Source: Gordius sp. MW1
Taxonomy: Eukaryota > Nematomorpha > Gordioida > Gordea > Gordiidae
Assembly (NCBI GenBank): GCA_964036665.1
Contig: OZ038531.1
Coordinates: 3,038,001 to 3,102,000 of the forward strand
Reading direction: 5' to 3'
DNA: 64,000 nt
Below the pieces are notes generated by a model. It was not told the DNA's origin. It saw only the letters and a program-made list of their open reading frames with translations, and did no database searches. The first letter of the stretch is position 1. Each line of letters opens with the position of its first letter. Shown here in pieces: positions 25,081 through 36,202 of the stretch. Made by a program: the position numbers and the translations under genes.

Positions 25081-25205
25081 AAGTCGAGACTCGTCGAGAC
25101 GAGACCTAAATATTTCCGGACCGAGACAAGATCGAGATTTTTATAATCGCTCCCTAGACTAGAGGAGATTTTGCTTTTGAGATCGAGACGAGATCGAAAC
25201 ACTAC
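25081..25205. repeat. GAGATCGAAACACTA repeat remnant
   Basis: AGTCGAGACTCGTCGAGACG at the left and GAGATCGAGACGAGATCGAA then ACACTAC at the right resemble the 15090-15235 remnant. It lies immediately before an old LINE fragment. Confidence 0.4.
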
Positions 25206-25208
25206 CGG

Positions 25209-25885
25209 TGTTAATCTATGCAGTTAAACATGCGCATTAAGCACCACGGGAAAAGCTATTACAAGCCAAGGAGATGAGAATGGTAGAGCTATTGGGTATA
25301 CTAGGCTCGACCATATGGTGAATGATTTTCTCATGACAGAAATGGACATTTAACCTATAGCGGATATAAGGTGGTATGGGCATATACAAAGAAGGGAGAC
25401 CAGGCGCGTAGCCAAGATTTTCTCAAGGGGAAGAAAAATTCAAAATATATTTCGACACTTTTATTTATAATGTAACAAAAGTAACTTCGCGTACATTATA
25501 TGCGAAACTTCAAGGCGCTTTATAACTAGCTTTGGAAAAATCTCTTCTCTTCATTAATCAGAGCATTTACTATCGATTTTATACCTTAAAAAAGGACATA
25601 AACCTTCAAAAAAAAATTCAAATTATGGTCAAGGGGGTAGAAAATTCCCGCTTTCTGCCCCCTTGGCTACGCGCCTGAGAGAGACAAATAATGCAAAAGT
25701 ACTGTACATAGAGGTACCGGGGAGGAGAGGAAGAGGACGACCTCGTGTCACGTAAAAGGGGCAAGTCGACAAAGTTATTAAACCTAAGAGGAATAAACAA
25801 GACATGGCACTTGCCCGTTCAAGGTGAAAAAATTTATCAAAACAAACCTTACGACTGCGAGATCAAATACTTGGTAAAGAAGAAG
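25209..25885 (+). pseudogene. 5'-truncated LINE 3' fragment
   Basis: It is homologous to the last part of the RTE-like LINE: CTATG.AGTTAAACATG for the YGSETWA region, GAGATGAGAATGGTAGAGC, then GGTATGGGCATA for RWYGH, GAGGTACCGGGGAGGAGAGG, and a GGTAAAGAAGAAG tail. A MITE at 25401-25677 splits it. Many frame breaks make it inactive. Confidence 0.8.
25401..25677. mobile_element. MITE nested in LINE fragment, 8-bp TSD
   Basis: Ends are CAGGCGCGTAGCCAAG and CTTGGCTACGCGCCTG. Flanks are AGGGAGAC (25393-25400) and AGAGAGAC (25678-25685), an 8-bp duplication with one mismatch. Removing it rejoins the LINE homology. The interior is AT-rich and non-coding, longer than in the CATGGGCGTA copies. Confidence 0.85.
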
Positions 25886-28254
25886 GGGATTTCCTTTTTT
25901 GGGATAAAAACTAGGATTAACAATTACTTATAAATCAAATAAAAAAGTGGCAATCTGATACACGAAAAAAAGTGGTACTTTATTTAAAAATATCAATGAG
26001 CCGAAATTCGGCCCGTGGGCCGGACTATTAGGTTCGGGCAGCGAACCATGCCCGTCTTTTTTGGTCTCTGACTGAAATAGATTAAATAATACTCAAGCAA
26101 TAAACAACAAATATATAAAACGTGACTCACAAATTAGATATCAAAGTTATGCAATTAGATGTTTAATTAGTCTACTGGTTTTGTATAAGTTTATCTTTAA
26201 TAACATTAAATTAATTTATGGACTGTTGCAAGTTAAAAAATATTCTTCCATAGGTGTAGCCAGGATTGTCTCATAAGGGGGGGGGGGGTATTAAGCAAAA
26301 ATTTATTAAGCCTATTTATAAAGAGGGGGGGGGGGGGTAAATTTTCAAAGAAGTTCAATTAAACAAAAACATATTAATATTATATAAATTTAATAACTTC
26401 GATAGGTTTTTGGTCAAAAATGCATTAATAATATCTACAGAGACGCAAATTGCAAAGAGCTCTTTCCAATTTTTTTGTTTGCGTTTATTAGGGCCATTGT
26501 TAAGAACTAAACACTTGCATTGGCCTTTTAGGCTTAAATTTCCCACCAGAACCAATAATTGTCCCGCCCGGGACCGTTTAAATGAAATTATAAGCCCAAG
26601 CTCGCCCCGCTGCTAAAATTTGGCTTGTATCAGCATCTTCCTCGTTTAATTTAGAGGTTGAGATAATTTTTTAGAGAAATAATTAAGAATTAAATTTTTT
26701 TTTATTAGAAAACACGCACTCGGGACATAATTTGTTATAAATAATTAATTAGTAGATTTCATCTAAAATTAAATATCAAATTAATTAAAAATAATATATT
26801 ATTTCTATATGCGCAACACACACAAGACTCCTATTAATATTTTTTCCGTATAATTTAAGTTTTTTTTTGTCAATGGGGGGGGGTCCTAACCCAACCCCCC
26901 CCCCCCTCCCTTCCCATTCTTCTAAGATGGTTAAGGTGGCAATTGATGCTGGGGTGTGGGTAACTAAATATAACAGTCTGCCAAGATCTTGTCGGAATTA
27001 TAACAATTTGATAAAGGCTATGCCAAAACTTATGCGAAACGTGGAAGCTATATTAATTTTATTTAAATATTTATTTTTTGATATTGCAATATTTCTCTTT
27101 TAGTAACTTGATTTAAAACTTTCAATATGTCCAGTAATGGCCTTAAAATTGAAAAATTTAGAAAAAATAATTATTAAAACTTATCAACATTTATATAAAA
27201 TTAATATTAACGTTATTACTCATGAGGTATTATCATTAATTTACATTGTTTTTTAAATAAACTATAATAAATAGGTGCAAATCATCTTTCAGTTACGTTA
27301 TCCCTCCCCCTCTAGAAAAATATAATTGCACGCCTGAGATTGTAAAACGCTGTTGTTGGGAATTTTTTCGTTATATTTTTCAAAATTAATAGACTTTAAT
27401 TAATGGAAATATTAGTATTTCCATTTTAAATAATTATTTTTTAATAAAAAGATACCCCATTAATTTTAATTAATAAAGCAAGACGTGCTTGTAAGAGAAT
27501 TAGTACAAATTTTTTTGTAATTATATTTGACACGAAGGTTACCTTGGCTTTGATAAACGAATAGAAATTTAATTATTTATAAATATCTTCTTTTAATCAT
27601 AATTTACCCTTCTCAAAAAGCCATTATATATAAAGCATTAAATTTTTTATTATACACAACAAAAAATTTAAAATTATAATAAAATTAATTACTCAACTTT
27701 CCACGTTAAAAACTCCATACATCTTAAGATAACGAATAAATGCTGAGCCTAGCCAGCATTAGAGGGGGCAAGTAGAGAGCCGCAAAGCCTCTTTTTTTCA
27801 ACCAAATCCGATTCGACCTAAAATTTTTTTTATAATTTAAACCCGAACCCCACTTGACTCAATTACATTTCAAAATTTCCCACCCATTCCGGATCACCCG
27901 TGCAGGTCTCTATGGCAAAGTGATATTTCAAATTTTACCATGGATCGTCTCAAAAAAATTAGATTAGAGGGGGCGGCTGCTCTCTTTCACCCTGGCATGC
28001 TTCTGACGAAGGATATAATAAAGGAGCATTAACAAATCATAAAAAATAATTATTGAGATTTATTAATTTAAATATTATAGAAAAATTTAATTACTGTTTT
28101 TATTATTTTACCTATGTGTATCTAAATAAAATTAGTGCATTGGGTGCAAATAATATTTGAAAACAAGTTTTTATCATAAGATTTATTATAATCAAATGCG
28201 GGGTCCAAAAGAATTTAAATTTAATTGCAATTCTTTTGAAATTTTTTCAAAATA
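25886..28254. other. AT-rich region, no gene seen
   Basis: It contains GC-rich repeat scraps (CCCGTGGGCCGG near 26010; GTGCAGGTCTCTATGG near 27900), homopolymeric G and C runs near 26277, 26325 and 26874-26906, and the MITE remnant listed separately. The 78-codon frame at 26867-27103 begins in homopolymers and has no motif. Confidence 0.35.
26249..26340 (+). mobile_element. MITE left-end remnant
   Basis: CATAGGTGTAGCCAGGATTG followed by G-rich runs resembles the left end of the CATGGGCGTAGCC family. No right terminus is visible. Confidence 0.45.
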
Positions 28255-28394
28255 TAGTAAGCGACTATGTTGGTTTTAGTCGACCAAGCATAATTGGTCT
28301 GTTTTTCTTAATCGACCCTGAGGCTAAGTCGAAAAATGGACTTAAGATAAAACAAAGGTCGACTAAACAAAAAGCAGCTGTCTTTACAACACTA
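28255..28394. mobile_element. Small TAGTGTTG-family hAT element
   Basis: The right end, GGTCGACTAAAC ... CTTTACAACACTA, matches the right end of the element at 31812-31990 and the terminus of the foldback element. The left end, TAGTAAGCGACTATG then GGTTTTAGTCGACC, mirrors it imperfectly. It is about 140 bp. No convincing target duplication is seen. Confidence 0.55.
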
Positions 28395-28806
28395 TATAAT
28401 AGTATTATTGGTGCTCTGATGTGTTTTTACCGATTTTGATTTAATTTTGCTCACGGATTTTATCGCATAAATATGATTTTTAAAAACTGAAATATCCCAT
28501 AAATTATCATAAATTTAAAGATAGTGTCTCCAAATTTAAAATAATTTGACAATATATTTTTCATACAACATAATTCGTAGATTTCGATTATTCACGACTA
28601 CATGTTCAACCTCTCTAGAGATTTTAATGGTATTTTATATCAACCTTAAAACGTTTCCATTCAGTTTTGATAAAAGTTAATAAATCATAAGCCACAAATC
28701 TATAACTGAGATTATAAAAAAACTTATTGAATAACGAGTGAGGGATTTTGAGTTAAAAAAATATTTTGGAATTAATTGCTATGGAATTTATGTCACTTTT
28801 TGTTGT

Positions 28807-28850
28807 TCGTCCGTCCGTCCGTCCGTCCGTCCGTCCGTCCGTCCGTTCGT
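28807..28850 (+). repeat. (GTCC)n microsatellite
   Basis: About ten GTCC units, one of them GTTC. GTCC/GGAC runs mark this end in every copy of the composite family (12340-12395, 35488-35500, 36243-36275). Confidence 0.9.
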
Positions 28851-29148
28851 CCAACGTTCTAAATCGCCAATTCGATACCCGGAGAGGGCAAATTTTTTTT
28901 ATTATTTAATTAATATATTGTTTATTACCATTGATGCTGTGACTTTTTGACCGTGTCCTGGCTACTGACCAATGAAAAAAATGACCATTGGCCAAATTGT
29001 GATTCGAATTTTTTTTCTTCGTTTTGAATTGGTATATTAGGTTAACATTGATAATTACCCTATGCCCTCCCCTAGAAGGGCTATGCCTCTACTGATATGG
29101 GTCCCTGTGCCCCCCCCCCTCCTACAAAAGCCTATGCCTCTATTGATG

Positions 29149-29172
29149 TGGGTTCGAATCCCGGCGAGGGCA
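29149..29172 (+). other. tRNA-like 3' half
   Basis: GGGTTCGAATCCCGG is a perfect T-arm with a B-box core, followed by CGAGGGCA, which could pair as an acceptor with the TGCCCTC found about 110 bp upstream (about 29061) or in related copies. A complete D-arm and anticodon arm are not present, so this is not a functional tRNA. Similar modules occur at 28866-28893, 35443-35470 (minus) and 36474-36505 (diverged). It indicates a tRNA-derived component in the family. Confidence 0.55.
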
Positions 29173-29885
29173 TATTCTTAATTGCTGGTTCGATACTAGG
29201 AGAGGGCAAAAATTTTTTTTTTTAATTAAATTAATATATTGTTTTGGTTAATACCATTGATAATATGACTTTTTGACCGTGTCCTGGCTACTGACCAATG
29301 AAAAAAATTACATTTGGCCAAAGTGTATCAATTTTTTTTTCTATATTTTAAATATAGGCTATTTGGCCGCTTGCTGGCTACTGACTAATAAAAAAATGAC
29401 CACTGGCCAAAGTGAGCTTAAAATCGATTTTTTTCTAGATTATAATTATAGGCTAATTATTTGGCTGTCTGTTAACCATTAGCAAAAATGACCAGTGGCC
29501 AAGGTCTGATTGGAAATTGGCTTTTCCAAGGTCCCCTTTATTTGCATGCGTTCCTTTCGTCATTCTGATTAATTTAGAAGTTGATAAATAAGAATGAAAG
29601 AAAGAAAACCTATTCCTCAATAAATAAAGTATTAATAAATGTTTATAGCAAGTTTTACAAAAATTTAACTTTTTAAATATTTGTATAAATAATCAACTAA
29701 TCATTTTGCATTTTATACCCCCTATAGGCATTCTCGCCCCTTCCCACCTTTCTCGCCCATAAATTGCATAGCAAATATGCAACGTTTATACGGAGTATGG
29801 ATGAGTTTCATTCCCCCTTCCCTCCTGCACCTCCCTCCCCCCTTCCCCCCTCCCCTCCCACGAGGCCCGAGTTTTTTATTATGAT

Positions 29886-31811
29886 CGATATGTTAAAAAT
29901 TTTAGGTTTGGTGAAGTGGGGTAGGTGTACCTCTCTGCATCCCTTACCTTCGTGATTTATTACATTTATGAATCAGAGAATAAGCATGATACAAATTTGA
30001 CTTAAAAAATGATGTTCTGGCTAACCTTTATTAAATTTGATTTGCTTGCCTTTTTTCAAAAAAACGCAAGTTAAAATTGTTACAAAATACCAATAATTTA
30101 TATTTAAAAAGTAATGCTAACAATTAGAGCCTTGCCTGGTTAGCCGAAGTAACTCCGACCCGAGAGAATGTAAGGCCGAACTCGGCCACAAAGGAAGCGT
30201 CAATATAAAGTTGGAAGATAATTTTTCTAAATTAACCCGACTGATTTATAAGAAATAGAAAGTCCGAAGGTGTACATCAAAATGACTTCTAAAACTCCAA
30301 CTCTTCCTAGCTATCTAGAATCATTTTAATTGCTATGCAATTTATGGGCTCGCTCTTGGTTGTCCGTCCGTCATGTCCTGTCCAACTCGTAATTTAATAA
30401 TTGCCTTGGAAATTTATATTAATGGCAGTAGTGACCATTTAACACAATATAAATCCTACCCCTCATGGGCATTCTCCACCCCCACCCGTACCCCCTCCCC
30501 TCCTCTTCCTTCCATAATTTGCATAGCAAATGTGCTACGTTTATCCCGAGTATGGACGTTTTAAAAACAGTACCCAAACCTGTATATATTATTCAAAGTT
30601 TTTTTAGATTTCGAAATTTATATATATATATAAAATAGCTAGTGGTACATTAAATAATTTAAGTAAATGATTAAATAAAGTTAATTTTCAACCGATTAAA
30701 TTGCAGCAAAATTATCTTTCCTCATCATATTCATCCTTAATCTCAATTAGGCATTAATACAAATCAATTGCAATATACATATATCTGTATGTAGCAATCA
30801 AACTAAAATGTAAAGTTTACCTAAAATACGCAATTTCTAAAAAATGTCGGTCAGGTTGGGTGGGGCCCTAAGCTCAAATCAGGCCTCGAACAAATTAAAA
30901 ATAAAAACCGTCAATGAAAGGCGATTCTTATATGAATGATCTTAGGTAAGTTATAATTTATTTTTTTAATCTGACAAGATAGCTTTATATAGTTTAAGTT
31001 AACTAATGGATTTGAGGTAAATATATAAATGGACTACGGCTTATATTAATTTAAAACTTTACGCAAAAGTTGGCTAGTAAAAAATTGTTTTTCCTAGTAA
31101 ACAAATTTTGGTTATATTGTGGCACAAGTGGTGTAGGCAAGAGGAAACCTCGCTTCCCCCTTATTGACAAAAATAATTTTTTTTTAATTATATTAAAAAA
31201 CTTAGTGAATTTATTAGGACTCTGCTGCGCTGATGGAAATTATTAATTGCCAATAAATTTAAAATTCAATTTTAGATAAAAACTACAAACTTTAAGATTA
31301 TTTATACAAAATTTTTCAGTCCCTAGTGCGTGCTTTACAATTGAATGTAATATAAATATTAATTATTTCTCTAAGAACTATCTTAAAACGGAAGAAGAAG
31401 ATGCTAATTCTAATCAAATTTGTGTAATTTTTCTGAGGCACATGCTCTTAAGTTGTTTTTAGAAATTGCGAGTTTAAATACAACTAGACAAAAGCATAAT
31501 AATAAACTACAAATAAAATTAAAATTCAAAATAAAGTATAATTTGATAAAGCGTTTTTTATGCTTCATTCATGCATGTTTCATTTCCAAACTTTAAAATC
31601 TCTCTTCTTTAGAAACTGGGTGTACTAATTCCACAATAGAAAGTGGTGGTCGAATTTAAGTAAGATTTAATAATCCTCACGCATCATCAATAAATTGATA
31701 TCTAAAGTTTACTTAAATAATCATTACATAGCCAACAAAAATAAAAGCAAATGTAGTTGGCATCAACAAAGTTAAATATGTGAAATTTCGGCCTGCGGAT
31801 GGCTTATAAAT
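29886..31811. other. AT-rich region with repeat scraps
   Basis: Apart from the partial dispersed copy at 30335-30545, I see no gene. A GC-richer island at about 30130-30200 (AGTAACTCCGACCCGAGAG, GGCCGAACTCGGCCACA) has a small palindrome and no long frame. Confidence 0.35.
30335..30545 (-). repeat. Composite dispersed repeat, internally deleted
   Basis: It contains both outer modules, AATTGCTATGCAATTTATGG with GGTTGTCCGTCCGTC and then CATTCTCCACCCCC, a pyrimidine tract and TAATTTGCATAGCAAATGTG. The central tandem array is missing. Confidence 0.65.
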
Positions 31812-31990
31812 TAGTGTTGTAAAATCACATGAGTGTGGTTCAGTCATATTTTGGTGCTAGTTCTTGACATAAGGTTTTTGTCAGTTTTTTATTGTCGACC
31901 TCTAGGGTTAGCCGTTTGAAAAACAGCCAGAAGATTTTGGTGTTGATTCAAAGGTCGACTAAACAAACCCCACGTCCTCTTACAACACTA
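31812..31990. mobile_element. Small TAGTGTTG-family hAT element
   Basis: The ends TAGTGTTGTAAAATCAC and TCTTACAACACTA match the foldback element termini. The flanks TTATAAAT and CTATAAAC agree at six of eight bases, compatible with an aged 8-bp duplication. It is 179 bp, with internal GTCGACCTC and GGTCGACTAAAC. No coding capacity. Confidence 0.7.
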
Positions 31991-33401
31991 CTATAAACAT
32001 GTCTGACATGAAATGGAAGGACTTTTTAAAAAAATTAGGGGTCGGGCTTGGACAGGCTTTAAGGTACCTAGACAGGCTCCGGCCAGCAAAATAATTTAAA
32101 AAATGATTTTTTGTAAATTAATGTGTATATATGGTCCATTTTTACGAGTTATAAAATATTATTATTATTTGATTTTTTTCAATATTGGTTGGATCTATAA
32201 TAAATTTCACTCGTGATTAATTCAAACACTTGCAATTTTTAAATAATTGATCCCGAAAGTTAATACTTTGAAATAAGGTTAAAAACAAACGAAACTAGTT
32301 AAAATTTGTTAAATTAAATTAAACTTGCATATAGTTTAGATTCTATTTGTCGTAATTGGTTTTATGTAGCTACAAGTGCTACTAGTAAAGGTTAAACGAC
32401 GGGTCGCTTGTTAAAAGAAATAAAAACAGGTTTAAAACAGATGATTCTTTAACATGATTATTCTCACATTTTTTAATTTTGACAAAAAATTGTACTAAAA
32501 AGAGTAAAAAAAATTCAGGAAGGGCCCAGGGCCCGTGCTTTGCAAATTAGCGGGCCGGGCTTGACACTTTAATTTAATCACAAAGAGCCATCTGGTACCG
32601 GATAATTAAATTTTTCATACTGGTGGATATCGAGTTCAAACGTTGGCCTTGGTTGGCATATTTATAAAAGCTGATAAGATCTCTTTGCAAATTGCGGTTT
32701 TGGAAGAAAGGCCACAGATTGGGTCACAAAATCTGAAAAATATAACTGTTAATGCTTTTTCTAAGTACAACATAATACTGTATATAATATTAATGCAATT
32801 TTTATAACAAACCCATCAGATATTTAATAAATATATTTTACTTAATCCTTATTTATTCGAAATTTTTTGACTTAAATTACCCCCCCCCCCTCATTTTGGC
32901 AATCCTTACTACGCCATTTTATATATAAACCTAATAAATTTTTGTTAATCATCGAATTATTTATCAAAAATTTTGAAAACGCCCCTCTTTATGCAATCCT
33001 GCCTATTCAACTGTGTGAATTTGAATGAAAATTTATATATTATAATATTTTTATTATAAATATTCTCATAATTAAATAGTTTTTGTTCACAAATATTTCA
33101 AATTCTTTAAAACATGTTGTTAAAATTGTAAAATTAAGGGATTTGCAATTAATATAAATTTGTGCAAAAAAATTTATCTGTGTGCAATCAAATTGTGTTT
33201 ATTTAAGTTAATAAAGGCCGCAGCTATTAGAAAGTGTTAAAATTTATAAAATAAATTGTATTAAGTGATGTTGTCTTTTAAAAACGATAAGTCAAGACAG
33301 TTTAGAGCACGTGCACTATGGTCAGCCTAAAATCAGAAAATCAATCTGGTTTATTCCGAAAATACAAGCACACACATCCACAATTACCTATGCGATTTCT
33401 A
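31991..33401. other. AT-rich region, no gene seen
   Basis: GC-rich scraps (GGGTCGGGCTTGGACAGGC near 32040; GGGCCCAGGGCCCGTGC near 32525; GCGGGCCGGGCTTG near 32551) may be ends of a diverged repeat. A C-run followed by a TACTACGCCA remnant lies near 32880-32925. No coding region can be supported. Confidence 0.35.
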
Positions 33402-33409
33402 TATACTAC

Positions 33410-33613
33410 TAGAGTTGTTAAATTGCTAACTTGCTTCTACTCCAGCTACCATCTGCTCGAGTTTCTGTTCGGCCCTCGAGCATTTTTATATGCTACTGTT
33501 CTGCCTAGGGGATCCGAACAGCGAGCACATATTGTGCCAACGCGCATATTAAGCAACTCAGTGTGCGTGCTCGCGTCTGGAGTTTGAAGCAAGTTAGCAA
33601 TTTAACAACTCTA
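33410..33613. mobile_element. hAT-type MITE, TAGAGTTG ends
   Basis: The terminal inverted repeats are long, TAGAGTTGTTAAATTGCTAA at the left and its complement at the right, extending through CTTGCTTC. Flanks are TATACTAC (33402-33409) and TTTACTAC (33614-33621), an 8-bp duplication with one mismatch. It is 204 bp and contains a further CTCGAG-bearing segment. The open frame crossing it is fortuitous. Confidence 0.85.
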
Positions 33614-33621
33614 TTTACTAC

Positions 33622-34124
33622 TAGTGTTGCGAAGGGCGCATCCGGGGGCGCGCCCTGGAGTCTGCTAGAATGATTATGGTGTGCATATAAAAGTCACACC
33701 CACATTGATAGTCATCTTTTATTTTAATGACATTCAATGTGGATGTTTTGCAAACGGACCAAGAGTATATTATTATTTCATAGTGACTTTGACGTACCAT
33801 TGTATATATGCTTAGGGGGTGCTAGTTGATAATAATGTTATAAAGTACACTCTCCCCCCTCCTCCTTCCCCACCTCCCTTATTTGAATTATCAATGTGGT
33901 AGCTAGAAATTAGAGCACATGTGGATGTGCTCTAAAAAAAGCATCGCTCGCCCTATATTAATTTTATCTAATCAGGATCAGGACAAGAGGGGAGGGAATT
34001 AGTAAAAAAGGGCCTTACACTTGAGAAGCGCATCTACGATGGACTATTGTAATAATGATGGCACTAAGTTTGTTTACTACTCTAACAGCGCAGGTATTAA
34101 AAGACGCGCTTGATTACAACACTA
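33622..34124. mobile_element. TAGTGTTG hAT element, 503 bp
   Basis: The ends are TAGTGTTGCGAAGGGCGC and CGCTTGATTACAACACTA. Flanks are TTTACTAC (33614-33621) and TATACTAC (34125-34132). It abuts the previous element with only the shared 8-bp site between them. It is homologous to 53021-53496 (shared GTCTGCTAGA.TGAT, CACACCCAC, GGGAGGG segments). No transposase. Confidence 0.82.
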
Positions 34125-34374
34125 TATACTACTTACAATATATAAAATTGTTTTTTGGCGATATTTTATTAATGTCCATCCTCACAAAAGCTATTGTAAC
34201 CCCATTTTTGTAGTAATTTGTTTAAATTACGTATTATTTCTAGCTAAACATGTCTGCTAACTTATTCAAACACTCACCTTACTTCTTGAAGTCGGATCAC
34301 TCTAACACAAAATATAAAATTCGTTATCCCACCCATTTAGTTAATCTTTATTATTAATAGACGATTAGTAATAA

Positions 34375-35530
34375 CCAGGGCCTTCAGCCCTGGTGGGAAG
34401 CGGGAGGGGGGAAGGGAAGGCGGAGAAGGGAAGGGGGAGGGAGGTGCAGGAGGCAAGGGGGAACGAAACTCATCTATACTCCGTATAAACGTAGCATATT
34501 TGTTATGCAATTTATGGGCTAGAAAGGTGGGAAGGGGCGAGAATGCCTATGGGGGGGGGGAGTAAAAATGCAAAATGATTAGTTATTTATTTATACAAAT
34601 ATTTAGAAAGTTAAAAAAATTTAAAACCTGCTATAAAACATTTTATATTAATACTTTATTTATTGAGGATTAGGTTTTCTTTCATTCATTCTTATTTATC
34701 AACTTCTAAATTAATTAAAATGACGAAAGGAAATAAAATAGATGGTATGACCTTGGAAAAGCCAATAGTCATCCTTCCAAAACGTACAACTTTCAATTTA
34801 GAGTTTTTTTGATACCGTATATAAATTTAAACAATTTGGTGTAGGCGACCCATAATTTAAATTAAGACTATAGACTCTATTCAAATCATGCGCATATATA
34901 TAGTATACAAGATATTAAAAAAAAATATAATCAGACCTTAGCCATTGGTCATTTTCCATCACTCTTGCCAGTGGTCATTTTTTATAATGGTCAGCAGACA
35001 GCGAAATAACTAGCCTATAATTATAATTAGAAAAAAAAGTCGATTTTAATCTCACTTCGGCCAGTGGTCATTTTTTCCATTGGTCAGTACCACCAAAATG
35101 CCAAATATGGCCAATAATTATAATCTAGAGCAAATATTTGATTTTAATCTCACTTTGGCCAGTGGTCATTTTTTTTATTGGTCGCCAGCAAACAGCCAAA
35201 TAGCCTATATTTAAAATATAGAAAAAAAATTTGATACACTTTGGTCAATGGTCATTTTTTCATAGGTCAGTAGCCAGGATACGGTCAAAAAGGATAAAAA
35301 TACATAAAAGACGAAAAAAAATTCATTTCACAATTTGGCCAATGGTTATTTTTTTATTGGTCAGTAGCCAGGACACGGTAAAAAAGTCATATAATCAATG
35401 ATATTAACAAGAACTATATATTAATTTAAAATAAAAAAAAATTTGCCCTCTCCGGGATTCGAACCAGCAATTAAAATACATGTTGGGCGGACGGACGGAC
35501 AATGAAAAGCGAGCCCATAAACTGCATTTA
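34375..35530 (+). repeat. Composite dispersed repeat, copy 3
   Basis: Hairpin-type end GGGCCTTCAGCCCTGG, purine tract, GCTAGAAAGGTGGGAAGGGG, diverged tandem units with TTGGCCAGTGGTCATTTTTT, a tRNA-like 3' half on the minus strand (GGTTCGAATCCCGGAGAGGG), a GGACGGACGG run, and GCGAGCCCATAAACTGCATT. Same orientation as copy 1. The tRNA-Tyr gene lies just beyond it. Confidence 0.72.
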
Positions 35531-35580
35531 ATAAACCAATCAAAAAAATCTTTCGAGCGGAATTGTTAATATAAAATAAT

Positions 35581-35667
35581 TCCTTCGAGCCGGATTTGAA
35601 CCAGCGACCTAGGGATAACTACTAATAAATCTACAGTCCCCCGCTCTACCAACTGAGCTATCGAAGG
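35581..35667 (-). tRNA. tRNA-Tyr (GUA) with 14-nt intron
   Basis: The minus strand folds as a full tRNA: acceptor CCTTCGA pairing with TCGAAGG plus discriminator A, D-arm GCTCAGTTGGTAGAGC, anticodon stem GGGGA/TCCCT, loop CTGTAGA with anticodon GTA, and T-arm CTGGTTCAAATCCGG. A 14-nt AT-rich intron sits one base 3' of position 37, as is usual for nuclear tRNA-Tyr. A- and B-box promoter elements are intact, and a T4 run lies downstream, so it is likely functional. Confidence 0.95.
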
Positions 35668-36202
35668 TGATGCATGATTATTAGTTAAGATATTATTTAT
35701 AAGTTATACATTAATATTAGACATCAAATTCAAAGAGTGAACATGCCACACATCCATAAATAAAAAATAAATAATATTTTTGCTTTTTAGAAGCTCTTAT
35801 ATGATAAAAATAACACTAGTATTAAAAATTTTAAATAAGGTTATGATTTAATTTTATAAATTACTAGCTGACCCGGCAAACGTTGTTTTGCTATCTATAT
35901 ACATTATTTCTAGAAAATATATGGGTTGGTTATAAATAATAAATTAATTAATTAATGGATCAATAATTATTATTATAAATATGCTTCTATGATCGACCAC
36001 GTGATAATAATGGTAAAAATTGCATAAGTTAAATTTTACTTATTTAATTTAAATAGTTTGTTAAACCCCAATAATTTTGACCGTATACTGTAACAATTTT
36101 ATTAAACTTTTAAATATCTAATTCGAGAAAACTTCAGCCTTGTATGTATGACGTCATTATTGTATATGATGCTATAAATGAAATTACTGGCCGGGAAATG
36201 TC
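35668..36202. other. AT-rich spacer, no gene seen
   Basis: It contains TAGCTGACCCGGCAAACGTT near 35865, a motif reminiscent of ends of other dispersed repeats. Nothing else is supportable. Confidence 0.35.

Larger units (their letters stand above)
28740..29885 (-). repeat. Composite dispersed repeat, copy 2
   Basis: This has the same module order as 36203-37730: AATTGCTATGGAATTTATG, a GTCC microsatellite, a tRNA-like 3' half, tandem segments with GACCAATGAAAAAAATGACC and TGGCCAAAGTG, then TAGGCATTCTCGCCCCTTCC, a pyrimidine tract and CCACGAGGCCCGAGTTTTTT. It is shorter and more diverged than copies 1 and 5. Confidence 0.7.

Noticed and set aside
33318-33587. 89-codon frame
   Set aside because: It spans the boundary and interior of a MITE with proven 8-bp duplication; no protein features.
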